Positions 28,271 through 34,096 of a stretch of 34,096 nucleotides of DNA are shown in pieces; positions within the stretch are counted from its first letter, which is position 1; each line of letters begins with the position of its first letter. The stretch lies in the IMG/VR virus record IMGVR_UViG_3300025781_000032, positions 1-34,096 of that record, one strand, 5' to 3'. The notes below the pieces were generated by a model, which saw only the letters and a list, made by a program, of their open reading frames with translations, did not search any database and was not told the DNA's origin. This DNA is from a virus. The position numbers were made by a program, and so were the translations under genes.

Positions 28271-28813
28271 ATGACCGCTAACATAAGAGATCTACTAAAT
28301 AACACCAAAGACATCTTCATGACCGACAGCGCAGTTTCGACTCTGCTGGATTTTGAACGTGTTTTAGACGAACTGGACCTGTACGCATTTGCCCACTGGA
28401 AACAGGGCGAACTAGTAGAAGGCCCAGTATACGAAAAGTACTTTGTCAAGTGCACATTTATGTGGCCCTACAAGAAAATGCCCGATCCCAAGGGCGCTGC
28501 ACGTTTAAGCGAATATGACTGCGATGTTGCGTTCAAACAAGACTTCTTTGAACATCCAGCAAAAGTAAAAACTCCCAAAGACTACAAATCAGGAACCAAG
28601 TTTCCCAAAACAGTTAAGAGCCCGGTATGGTTGGTCACTATTGTAATGCCCAAGAAACTGATGTCTGATATCGAGCAGGGTGCACTAGAATTAGAAAGCG
28701 GCACCGTGGACATGGAAGAAATTGATACTGCATACGAAACCGGAGCCGACAACGACTCAATGAATCAAGGAGTAGAAGGTGGACAACAACCCGAACAACA
28801 AACAGCTGCATAA
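28271..28813 (+). CDS. Conserved T4-like phage protein (180 aa), unknown function
   Basis: 180 residues from the ATG at 28271; an upstream in-frame ATG at 28235 lies before the late-type promoter and is rejected. Notable segments: MTANIRDLLNNTKDIFMTDS, TLLDFERVLDELDLYAFAHW, YEKYFVKCTFMWPYKKMPDP and SPVWLVTIVMPKKLMSDIEQ. The pattern matches, from memory, a protein conserved in T4-like cyanophages and pelagiphages and encoded among virion genes. The C-terminal tail is Gln/Gly-rich. It overlaps the next gene by 35 bases. Confidence 0.75.
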   Translation: MTANIRDLLNNTKDIFMTDSAVSTLLDFERVLDELDLYAFAHWKQGELVEGPVYEKYFVKCTFMWPYKKMPDPKGAARLSEYDCDVAFKQDFFEHPAKVKTPKDYKSGTKFPKTVKSPVWLVTIVMPKKLMSDIEQGALELESGTVDMEEIDTAYETGADNDSMNQGVEGGQQPEQQTAA

Positions 28814-29354
28814 TCTATTTGAAGGCCTGGAGTCAGGCGATCTAACTCGTTTGATTCATCCCGAACTGCACATAGACGAATTCAAAAGCAAACTGGGCGA
28901 TGATCGTGATGTGATCACGATCAGTTTCAAGTTAGGCGAAAAAGAACCTGCTAATGATCTTGTGGCCTTTATCGAAAAAGGCTACACCTGGGTATTTGAT
29001 GCTGACGTGAGTTCAGGCGAAATGGATGATGGCAGCTACATTGTGTTTGTGGAACTGGATCGTGACAGTAAAGCACCCGAACATATCATGGATCTCATGA
29101 CCGATCTCATGAACTTGACTGAACAAGATCTAAGCGATTGGCGTGTGCGTTACTTTAAATCTAGACAAGAGAAACCATTCAGTGAGGAAGCACTGAAAGA
29201 ATTGATTCCCCTGAGTCCCGACGAGTACGATCGTCTTTACGGTGATGCAGATTTAACTTATCTTAAAACTGCTGCCGGCATCAAGGTAGATAAAAAAGCC
29301 TCCAAAAACGAGTTTACAGAATCCTTACGCAATCTAGCCGGAATTGTGCGTTAA
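28779..29354 (+). CDS. Conserved T4-like phage protein (191 aa, GTG start)
   Basis: 191 residues, start GTG at 28779 with AAGGAG 6 bases upstream, overlapping the previous gene by 35 bases. Segments: NKQLHNLFEGLESGDLTRLI, HPELHIDEFKSKLGDD, DVITISFKLGEKEPANDLVAF, EKGYTWVFDADVSSGEM, EEALKELIPLSPDEYDRLYG. These recall a second protein adjacent to the 28271-type gene in related T4-like phages, again as I remember, of unknown function. The strong and long overlap indicates coupling and a joint role. 29355-29385 is a short AT-rich stretch before the next promoter. Confidence 0.75.
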   Translation: MDNNPNNKQLHNLFEGLESGDLTRLIHPELHIDEFKSKLGDDRDVITISFKLGEKEPANDLVAFIEKGYTWVFDADVSSGEMDDGSYIVFVELDRDSKAPEHIMDLMTDLMNLTEQDLSDWRVRYFKSRQEKPFSEEALKELIPLSPDEYDRLYGDADLTYLKTAAGIKVDKKASKNEFTESLRNLAGIVR

Positions 29355-29385
29355 AAAGTCTGTAACATTTTCTTCAGCTGAATTT

Positions 29386-29393
29386 GCTAAATA
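29386..29393 (+). promoter_or_regulatory. Late-type promoter of the endolysin gene
   Basis: GCTAAATA, six of eight to the T4 late consensus. The predicted start is about 29399, which lies inside the 5' arm of the hairpin at 29391-29417. So late transcripts would lack most of that arm. Confidence 0.55.
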
Positions 29394-29417
29394 GTTGTAT
29401 CAAGGAGATACAACTAT
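29391..29417 (+). promoter_or_regulatory. Perfect 11-bp hairpin masking the endolysin start
   Basis: ATAGTTGTATC (29391-29401) and GATACAACTAT (29407-29417) are exact reverse complements. The loop AAGGA plus the first stem base G forms the ribosome-binding site, and the AU of the start codon AUG (29416-29418) is inside the stem. Transcripts reading through from upstream would fold and block initiation, while those begun at the late promoter would not. Confidence 0.8.
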
Positions 29418-30039
29418 GGCATTCGAATTCGATTTTACCGCAAACCACGTACACCAATTACTGCAAGGCAACCCTCATGCAGAAAGCTGGTACAGTGCCT
29501 TATGCGACGAATTACCCAAATACCAAATCACAACCCCGGCACGTGTGGCCATGTTCATGGCACAGACCGGACACGAGAGCGGAAACTACACTGCTCTTAA
29601 AGAAAACTTGAACTATCAAGCACATGCACTCAGTAGCATATGGCCCAAGCGTTTTCCGCCTGATGTTGCTACACAATATGCACACAATCAAGAAGCCATT
29701 GCCAATAGAGCCTACTGTGATAGAATGGGCAACGGGTCAGAAGAAAGCGGAGATGGCTGGAAGTTTCATGGACGTGGCTTAATACAACTTACCGGACGTA
29801 GCCTATACGAAGCATTTGCCCGAGAAATTGGTAAAGAACTAGATGAATGTGTGGACTATTGCGAAACACCCGACGGTGCTGTGGAATCGGCCTGTTTCTT
29901 TTGGGAACATCATGGCTTAAACGCCATCAGCGATGCTGGCGATATTGTGAAAGCCACCAAAGTGATCAACGGTGGTACCCTGGGCATAGATGATCGTACT
30001 GCACGTTATAAACATGCATTGCAAATATTTGGTGCATAA
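29416..30039 (+). CDS. GH19 endolysin (chitinase-like muramidase/lysozyme)
   Basis: 207 residues, glycoside hydrolase family 19 endolysin that cleaves the glycan strands of peptidoglycan. Catalytic Glu54 is in MAQTGHESGNY. The conserved NRAYCDRMGNG and DGWKFHGRGLIQLTGRSLY motifs are present, followed by the family's C-terminal helices (FWEHHGLNAISDAGDI, VINGG). No signal peptide or SAR helix is visible, so release needs a holin. Start ATG at 29416 has AAGGAG upstream, held in the hairpin at 29391-29417; a longer frame from 29395 would start inside the hairpin arm and is rejected. The next gene overlaps by one base. Confidence 0.93.
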   Translation: MAFEFDFTANHVHQLLQGNPHAESWYSALCDELPKYQITTPARVAMFMAQTGHESGNYTALKENLNYQAHALSSIWPKRFPPDVATQYAHNQEAIANRAYCDRMGNGSEESGDGWKFHGRGLIQLTGRSLYEAFAREIGKELDECVDYCETPDGAVESACFFWEHHGLNAISDAGDIVKATKVINGGTLGIDDRTARYKHALQIFGA

Positions 30040-30494
30040 TGTTTGAATTTATCATTCAGCATATCCTAAACACACTGCCTGTTTGGTTTTGGCCAGCAGT
30101 GGCCGGAGCAGGTGTGTTGCTATATGCTCTTGCTGGCGTTTTGACACGGTTTCCGGGACTGAAGGTTTACGGATGGTTAATCAAGCCCGTGGGCCTAGTG
30201 ATATTTGTTGTGGGCGTGTTTATGTTTGGTGGTGCCGGTGTCACTGCTATATGGCAAGAACAAGTCCGGCAGGCACAAGCCCGGGTAGATGCAGCTGTGG
30301 TGGCCAGCAAAGCAGCCAATGATAAACTAACACAAGTTCGTCGACAGAAAAATCAGGTGATAGTACAACGTCAGGTTGTTATACATGAACGCATAGTAAA
30401 AGATGCTGCCAAAATGGATGCCACCTGTAGGGTTGATCCTGTGGCCATTCAAGACCTAAACGATGCTGCCATCAATCCCGAGGCCAAGAAATGA
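30039..30494 (+). CDS. Membrane protein with coiled coil, likely inner-membrane spanin/holin-like
   Basis: 151 residues. Two hydrophobic segments, about 14-35 (PVWFWPAVAGAGVLLYALAG) and 48-68 (PVGLVIFVVGVFMFGGAGV), precede a long charged helix (EQVRQAQARVDAAVVASKAAN... QKNQVIVQRQ). A membrane anchor followed by a coiled coil that spans the periplasm is the plan of an i-spanin (Rz). The lipoprotein gene with 4-base overlap would be its o-spanin. The second hydrophobic segment is unusual for Rz, so a holin or holin-spanin hybrid is possible. TAATG overlap with the endolysin. Confidence 0.72.
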   Translation: MFEFIIQHILNTLPVWFWPAVAGAGVLLYALAGVLTRFPGLKVYGWLIKPVGLVIFVVGVFMFGGAGVTAIWQEQVRQAQARVDAAVVASKAANDKLTQVRRQKNQVIVQRQVVIHERIVKDAAKMDATCRVDPVAIQDLNDAAINPEAKK

Positions 30495-30763
30495 AATACC
30501 TATTGCCCGTTTTATTGTTAGTGGGGTGCAGTAGCACTAGACCTCCTGTGGTGGTAAGTGCACCATGGCCCGATGTTCCAGTATCAATGCAGGAATCATG
30601 TCCGGATCTATTGACTGTTGACGCCAAGACAGACAAATTGAGTGATGTGGTTGATACAGTCAGCAAGAATTACACTCAATACTACCTGTGTGCTGGCAAG
30701 ATCGACGACTGGAACAACTGGTATAACACACAAAAACGAATATACGAAAGCACTAGAAAATGA
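30491..30763 (+). CDS. Outer-membrane lipoprotein, o-spanin-like (90 aa)
   Basis: 90 residues. A signal peptide MKYLLPVLLLVGC ends in a lipobox (L-V-G-Cys13), and the residue after Cys is Ser, which targets the outer membrane. The mature part starts with proline-rich STRPPVVVSAPWPDVPVS, as in Rz1-type o-spanins. A helical C-terminal segment (LSDVVDTVSKNYTQYYLCAG) follows. Paired with the upstream coiled-coil membrane protein, it would bridge the periplasm and fuse outer and inner membranes at lysis. ATGA overlap on both sides. Confidence 0.75.
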   Translation: MKYLLPVLLLVGCSSTRPPVVVSAPWPDVPVSMQESCPDLLTVDAKTDKLSDVVDTVSKNYTQYYLCAGKIDDWNNWYNTQKRIYESTRK

Positions 30764-31164
30764 AAAAGCTACTATCCCTAATGGCATTCAGCGTGTTGTC
30801 AGGATGCGCGGCAGTGGATGCGTATCTAATGACACACTTTGATCCCGTAGAATACAGAATGATTACAGAAATTCGTTATGATGCACATAATGGCATTGCT
30901 GATTGTGATGATGCCGCAGTTGCCAAAGCAAATGCCAACTCATTGGCATACAAAGTGGGCCTGTATCATGCATACGAATTGGATATTCCGCACAATGAAG
31001 ACAGCATCAAGGCCAGTACTGCACTAGATGAAATTGCACAAGGATTAAAAACTCGTTATGCTGGCACAGATAAAGTAAGCAGTATATATTGTAAACTCAA
31101 ATTTGGCGGTATTGAAAGCAGCGCCACACTAATACAACAAGTACAAGGAAAGAGACCAAGATGA
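30760..31164 (+). CDS. Second phage lipoprotein (134 aa), unknown function
   Basis: 134 residues. Signal sequence MKKLLSLMAFSVLSGC with lipobox L-S-G-Cys16, and Ala at +2, consistent with outer-membrane sorting. The mature domain is helical (EYRMITEIRYDAHNGIADC, AVAKANANSLAYKVGLYHA) with two later Cys. ATGA-coupled to the o-spanin-like gene and the following gene. It may support lysis or modify the host envelope; I do not recognise a family. Confidence 0.72.
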   Translation: MKKLLSLMAFSVLSGCAAVDAYLMTHFDPVEYRMITEIRYDAHNGIADCDDAAVAKANANSLAYKVGLYHAYELDIPHNEDSIKASTALDEIAQGLKTRYAGTDKVSSIYCKLKFGGIESSATLIQQVQGKRPR

Positions 31165-31418
31165 ACCTAGATGAAATTAACCACCACTTAGCCAATTTAG
31201 TCAACAGTGGCGACCCCGGCTTTGCCAATGCTGCACAATTTGTTCAACAGGTGATACAACAACTGCACACTGGACAGATGAGTGCTAGTGAAGCACAAGA
31301 AGTGTTACAAGATGTACAACGACAAATGGAAGTTATTCAAGACATGAGTCAAATGGCCATGAAAGAAACATTGAATGCTGTTATCAACGGAGTGATAGTG
31401 CTTGCATCTGCTGTGTAA
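31161..31418 (+). CDS. Small helical phage protein of the lysis cassette (85 aa)
   Basis: 85 residues with helical heptads (SGDPGFANAAQFVQQVIQQL, EAQEVLQDVQRQMEVIQDMS) and a hydrophobic C-terminus (NAVINGVIVLASAV) that could be a short membrane-inserting helix. It is the last gene of the ATGA-linked lysis run. Role uncertain; a holin or antiholin is conceivable because the candidate holin is otherwise not clear. 31419-31449 contains a small hairpin GTGTA/TACAC and nothing else. Confidence 0.6.
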   Translation: MNLDEINHHLANLVNSGDPGFANAAQFVQQVIQQLHTGQMSASEAQEVLQDVQRQMEVIQDMSQMAMKETLNAVINGVIVLASAV

Positions 31419-31449
31419 TGCTCGTGTAATAATATACACACATTAAAAA

Positions 31450-31457
31450 AATAAATA
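31450..31457 (+). promoter_or_regulatory. Late-type promoter before the glycosyltransferase
   Basis: AATAAATA, seven of eight to the T4 late consensus. Predicted start 31463, leaving a 17-base leader ACTGAGAATTCA with only a weak GAG ribosome-binding site before the ATG at 31480. Confidence 0.45.
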
Positions 31458-31479
31458 TCAAATATAAACTGAGAATTCA

Positions 31480-32529
31480 ATGACCACCCGAGTACTATTC
31501 ATCCTAAAACGTCGCGAGGACTATAATCCCATCAAGCATAGTCCCAAGGGCCTGAGCACAGGCCTTTTTAATTCAGCCAATTTCATGAACGAAATGCTGA
31601 ATCAGTCCGGTATTGAATCCGAAATTGAAGTTGCCATAGATAACAACGACATAGATAGATTGGTTACCAAGCATAAACCAACCCATGTTATTATAGAAGC
31701 ACTGTGGGTGGTTCCTAGTAAATTCAGTGTGTTGACACGATTGCACCCCGCAGTCAAATGGATCATACGTATTCACAGTGAAATGCCTTTCATGGCCGGT
31801 GAAGGTATGGCCATGGACTGGATTGGCGAGTATTTTAACTTTAGCAATATTGTGCTTGGCATCAATGCTCCTAGAATGACCAGCGAAATTGACGCTTATT
31901 TGACGGCCAAGTACTCCAACAGAAACTATTCTGACAAGATTGTGTACCTGCCCAATTTTTATCCACAACAGTATAAACAAAAACAGTATCAAGACAACAA
32001 GTACTGGATTGATGTGGCCTGCTTTGGTGCTGTTCGTCCCCTAAAGAACCACATGCTACAGGCAGTGGCTGCTCTTAAATTTGCTCGCAGAATGAAAAAA
32101 CAGTTGCGTTTTCATATCAATGTGGGACGTATAGAAATGAAGGGCGATCCAGTCTTAAACAACCTGCGTGGATTTTTCCAGCACCTGGCCGATCAAGGGC
32201 ATCAGCTGATCGGACACGAGTGGACTCCGCGTGAGCAGTTCTTGGAACTGTGTGCCAGCATGGACATGGGACTGCAATGCAATTTCAGCGAGACCTTTAA
32301 TATAGTAAGTGCCGACTTGATCAGTCAGGGCGTGCCTGTAGTAGGAAGCTCAGAAATACCCTGGTCCACAGGATTGTTCAATGCCAGACCAGCCGAGAGC
32401 GACGAAATAGCTAATGCCATGATTCGCACACATCTATTTCCCTCCACAAACGTATGGTTAAATCAACGTAATCTAACTAAATATACAAATAACACACACA
32501 AAATCTGGGTAGATTATTTTAAGGATTAA
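31480..32529 (+). CDS. Glycosyltransferase-like protein (GT-B, 349 aa)
   Basis: 349 residues with the overall pattern of GT-B glycosyltransferases. The N-terminal Rossmann half starts VLFILKRREDYNP and has HVIIEALWVVPSKF and WIIRIHSEMPFMAGEG. A linker DKIVYLPNFYPQ leads to a C-terminal half with VACFGAVRPLKNHMLQAVAA (the usual donor-side opening), then ASMDMGLQCNFSETFNIVSAD and SQGVPVVGSSEIPW, the GT4-like E-x7-E region with Glu at SETFN. Donor and acceptor unknown. It could modify virion proteins or host surface sugars, or act on phage DNA bases; the last is less typical for GT4. A late-type promoter precedes it. Confidence 0.82.
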   Translation: MTTRVLFILKRREDYNPIKHSPKGLSTGLFNSANFMNEMLNQSGIESEIEVAIDNNDIDRLVTKHKPTHVIIEALWVVPSKFSVLTRLHPAVKWIIRIHSEMPFMAGEGMAMDWIGEYFNFSNIVLGINAPRMTSEIDAYLTAKYSNRNYSDKIVYLPNFYPQQYKQKQYQDNKYWIDVACFGAVRPLKNHMLQAVAALKFARRMKKQLRFHINVGRIEMKGDPVLNNLRGFFQHLADQGHQLIGHEWTPREQFLELCASMDMGLQCNFSETFNIVSADLISQGVPVVGSSEIPWSTGLFNARPAESDEIANAMIRTHLFPSTNVWLNQRNLTKYTNNTHKIWVDYFKD

Positions 32530-32532
32530 ATT

Positions 32533-32721
32533 ATGGTACATCGAGTACGCACACACAATTGGATCAATGGACGACTAGAAGTCAAGGACTCGTTCTTTGA
32601 ATACGAATATCAAGCTCTTGAGTTTGCTAATAATGCAGGCGACGATTCTGTTAAAGTTTACGGACGAGATGGCGCTCTCACACATGATTTATCCGCTGAC
32701 GCTACAGATACCTACGCTTAA
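32533..32721 (+). CDS. Small paralog A of tandem trio (62 aa)
   Basis: 62 residues, MVHRVRTHNWINGRLEVKDS with an aromatic repeat FFEYEYQALEFANNAGDD, then SVKVYGRDGALTHD. The same plan occurs in the next two genes: (V/I)R.....NG.L...D..F.(S/Y)..(A)..(F/Y)A......(A/S)..V. A compact strand-helix-strand fold. AAGGATTAAATT precedes the ATG, 3 bases after the glycosyltransferase. Function unknown; in related T4-like phages small copies of this type sit among virion genes. Confidence 0.72.
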   Translation: MVHRVRTHNWINGRLEVKDSFFEYEYQALEFANNAGDDSVKVYGRDGALTHDLSADATDTYA

Positions 32722-32733
32722 GGAATAACAAAA

Positions 32734-32922
32734 ATGTCACACAAAGTAAGAACACACACTTGGTTAAATGGTATATTGCAGTTTAGAGATCACTTTTTTA
32801 ACAGTCATCAGGAAGCTATTAATTTTGCAAATACCGCAGATGCACATTCAGCCAAGGTGTACGATCATAATGATCAAGTGATACACGAAGCAGTATTGAC
32901 ACCAGTCAACACCTACGCATAA
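32734..32922 (+). CDS. Small paralog B of tandem trio (62 aa)
   Basis: 62 residues, the same length as paralog A. MSHKVRTHTWLNGILQFRDH matches MVHRVRTHNWINGRLEVKDS, and NFANTADAHSAKVYDHNDQ matches EFANNAGDDSVKVYGRDG; the ends NTYA and DTYA are also alike. So A and B are a recent tandem duplication that has diverged. AAGGAATAACAAAA is its ribosome-binding site. Function unknown. Confidence 0.75.
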   Translation: MSHKVRTHTWLNGILQFRDHFFNSHQEAINFANTADAHSAKVYDHNDQVIHEAVLTPVNTYA

Positions 32923-32934
32923 CAAGGAAATATC

Positions 32935-33375
32935 ATGATTCACAATGTAAGAATATATAAAATGGATAACGGTGTATTGACCTACACCGACAACGGATTT
33001 GGCAGCGACACTGATGCATTATACTATGCTGGCACCATTAGCGATGCCTATGCAGTTCAAGTCACACATGCCAATGGCGGTGATGTAATATGGGCCACAG
33101 GAGCCACAATTGACGGAGTCAGTGCTACAGCAGCCGATACTGCACCAGTTGTAGATGTTGCGGACGACATTGACGACGAAGAAGTAAGTGATGTAGTAAC
33201 AGAAACCAAGGTATATGATGATTTTGAAGATAGCGAAGAAGAAGATTCCGCAGAAGATACTGAAGAAACAGAGACTGTACCAGAAGTATCTGACAAAGTT
33301 GCAACATCGACCAATGATGACGTGGTAGACGACGATGCACCTGCACAAGACGACACACCTGCTGACACAAACTGA
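32935..33375 (+). CDS. Paralog C of tandem trio with long acidic tail (146 aa)
   Basis: 146 residues. The first ~55 (MIHNVRIYKMDNGVLTYTDN, ALYYAGTISDAYAVQVTHAN) are a third copy of the trio domain. Residues ~70-146 are a low-complexity acidic tail of Asp, Glu, Thr, Val and Ala (DDIDDEEVSDVVTETKVYDD, DFEDSEEEDSAEDTEETE). Thus it is a domain fused to a disordered, strongly negative extension. The DNA of the tail is GAA/GAT-rich. AAGGAAATATC precedes the start. Such tails can drive phase separation, DNA mimicry or assembly scaffolding; none is shown. Confidence 0.75.
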   Translation: MIHNVRIYKMDNGVLTYTDNGFGSDTDALYYAGTISDAYAVQVTHANGGDVIWATGATIDGVSATAADTAPVVDVADDIDDEEVSDVVTETKVYDDFEDSEEEDSAEDTEETETVPEVSDKVATSTNDDVVDDDAPAQDDTPADTN

Positions 33376-33387
33376 TAAGGAGCGATC

Positions 33388-33978
33388 ATGGCACTAATTG
33401 ATTCAATTTTAAATTTGATTAATAAAACTCCAAAAGATCCCGATGCACCCAAGCCACCAGTGGGATCAAGAAGTGAACGTGAGGCACGTATCAAAGACAA
33501 AGCTGGTATGGTTATCAGTGTATTTGCCTTGATCCTGGCAGTTAACTCATGGTACGGCGGTAAATTAAGCAGTACCACTCTCAACAACACTATTCAGGCC
33601 AATGATGTTTGGAGTTTTTATGAAGCCAAGAGTATCAAACAAACTCTAGCTGAACAAAGTCTAGACGATGCAATTTATCGCAAAGACACTGCCAAGATTG
33701 AAAAATTACAGGCCAAGATTGCACGTTACGAAAGTGAACCTGCCACAGGCGAAGGTAAAAAAGAACTAATGGCCAAAGCCAAGAAGCTAGAAGCCGAACG
33801 TGATCAAGCCAAACGTCAAAGTCCCTGGATTGGTTATGCCAGCACAATGTATCAACTCAGTATTGTTGTGTTATCGGCCAGTATCTTGGCAGTTAGCATG
33901 AGCATGTTCTGGGGCAGTTTTGCTGTTGCCGGAATAGGATTATTATTGACCAGCCAAGGTATTTGGCTATGGTTTTAA
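33388..33978 (+). CDS. DUF4337-like membrane protein (196 aa)
   Basis: 196 residues matching the plan of DUF4337 proteins. A charged N-terminus (PKPPVGSRSEREARIKDKA) leads into helix 1 at about residues 40-57 (GMVISVFALILAVNSWYGG) and a long coiled-coil loop (NDVWSFYEAKSIKQTLAEQS ... LQAKIARYESEP ... LEAERDQAKRQ). Two closing helices follow, at about 151-171 (YQLSIVVLSASILAVSMSMF) and 173-195. The family motif NDVWSFYEAKSIKQT is well preserved. The function of DUF4337 is unknown. AAGGAGCGATC precedes the ATG. It may be membrane-bound with the coiled coil in the periplasm or cytoplasm. Confidence 0.82.
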   Translation: MALIDSILNLINKTPKDPDAPKPPVGSRSEREARIKDKAGMVISVFALILAVNSWYGGKLSSTTLNNTIQANDVWSFYEAKSIKQTLAEQSLDDAIYRKDTAKIEKLQAKIARYESEPATGEGKKELMAKAKKLEAERDQAKRQSPWIGYASTMYQLSIVVLSASILAVSMSMFWGSFAVAGIGLLLTSQGIWLWF

Positions 33979-34010
33979 CTGTTAAATTTAAATTCAAAGA
34001 AGGAAACAAA

Positions 34011-34096
34011 ATGCCAAAACTCGATCCCGATGACGCAGGCACTGCCGCAACAACACAAGCACCAGCACCGTTACCGGTTGGACAAACCTCGTTTGG
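34011..34096 (+). CDS. Start of an unidentified gene (3' end outside window)
   Basis: ATG at 34011 follows GAAGGAAACAAA, a good ribosome-binding site. Only 28 codons are visible: MPKLDPDDAGTAATTQAPAP then LPVGQTSFG, a Pro/Ala/Thr-rich, probably disordered opening. It cannot be assigned. Confidence 0.65.
   Translation, partial: MPKLDPDDAGTAATTQAPAPLPVGQTSF

Noticed and set aside
31424-31439. GTGTA/TACAC hairpin as a terminator of the lysis genes
   Set aside because: No T-run follows on the + strand (A-rich instead), and the stem is only 5 bp.
1-34096. tRNA genes, CRISPR arrays, integrase or attachment sites
   Set aside because: Scan by eye showed no T-arm consensus with matching arms, no regularly spaced direct repeats and no recombinase motifs.

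Overview
The window looks like part of the genome of a T4-like tailed phage (myovirus type) infecting a Gram-negative bacterium. The phage assignment rests on a gp44-type clamp-loader ATPase, a GroES/gp31-like co-chaperonin, a PhoH ATPase, a cluster of fibre/adhesin genes including one with a peptidase S74 autochaperone, and a lysis cassette (GH19 endolysin, two-component spanin-like pair). The Gram-negative host is implied by a porin C-terminus, by two lipoproteins with lipoboxes and by the spanins; the porin style is betaproteobacteria-like, but that is only an impression. Almost all genes are on the + strand and tightly packed with ATGA/TAATG overlaps; only a BPL_N/GATase-like gene and phoH are on the - strand. 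I saw no tRNA, CRISPR array, insertion sequence or integrase.

Layout. 1-2893 is a cargo region: porin end plus terminator, a small membrane protein, a BPL_N-domain protein, another small membrane protein, a candidate structured RNA (about 1523-1636), and a self-contained ahpC-ahpD unit with its own sigma70 promoter and terminator. 2927-5324 holds small genes, among them four tandem diverged paralogs and a phage copy of translation initiation factor IF-1. 5332-15863 is a late block: an Fe/Mn superoxide dismutase, then five large fibre/adhesin-type genes. 15942-19987 is a replication and folding block (isolated C-family polymerase motif protein, co-chaperonin, CDGSH-like mini protein, clamp loader). 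20012-26376 is a run of small phage genes of unknown role, some with recognisable folds (LPD29-like, SWIM zinc finger, RHH plus AbrB-like, zinc ribbon). 26379-28101 holds an SGNH hydrolase, a HAD phosphatase and phoH. 28271-29354 has two conserved phage proteins. 29416-31418 is the lysis region. 31480-34096 has a glycosyltransferase, three tandem paralogs, a DUF4337-like membrane protein and the start of another gene.

Regulation can be read in the DNA. Nine sigma70-type promoters have two recognisable hexamers exactly 17 bases apart, and several place the predicted transcription start on or within a few bases of an ATG (leaderless). A second promoter class resembles T4 late promoters (TATAAATA-like) and precedes the sod, fibre, endolysin, glycosyltransferase and other genes. 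The most striking signal is a perfect 11-bp hairpin over the ribosome-binding site of the endolysin gene. The late-type promoter lies so that late transcripts would begin inside the 5' arm, the same logic as translational control of T4 lysozyme. Functionally, the phage seems equipped to detoxify superoxide and peroxides (SOD, AhpC, AhpD), to adjust translation (IF-1), and perhaps to change the host outer membrane (porin).
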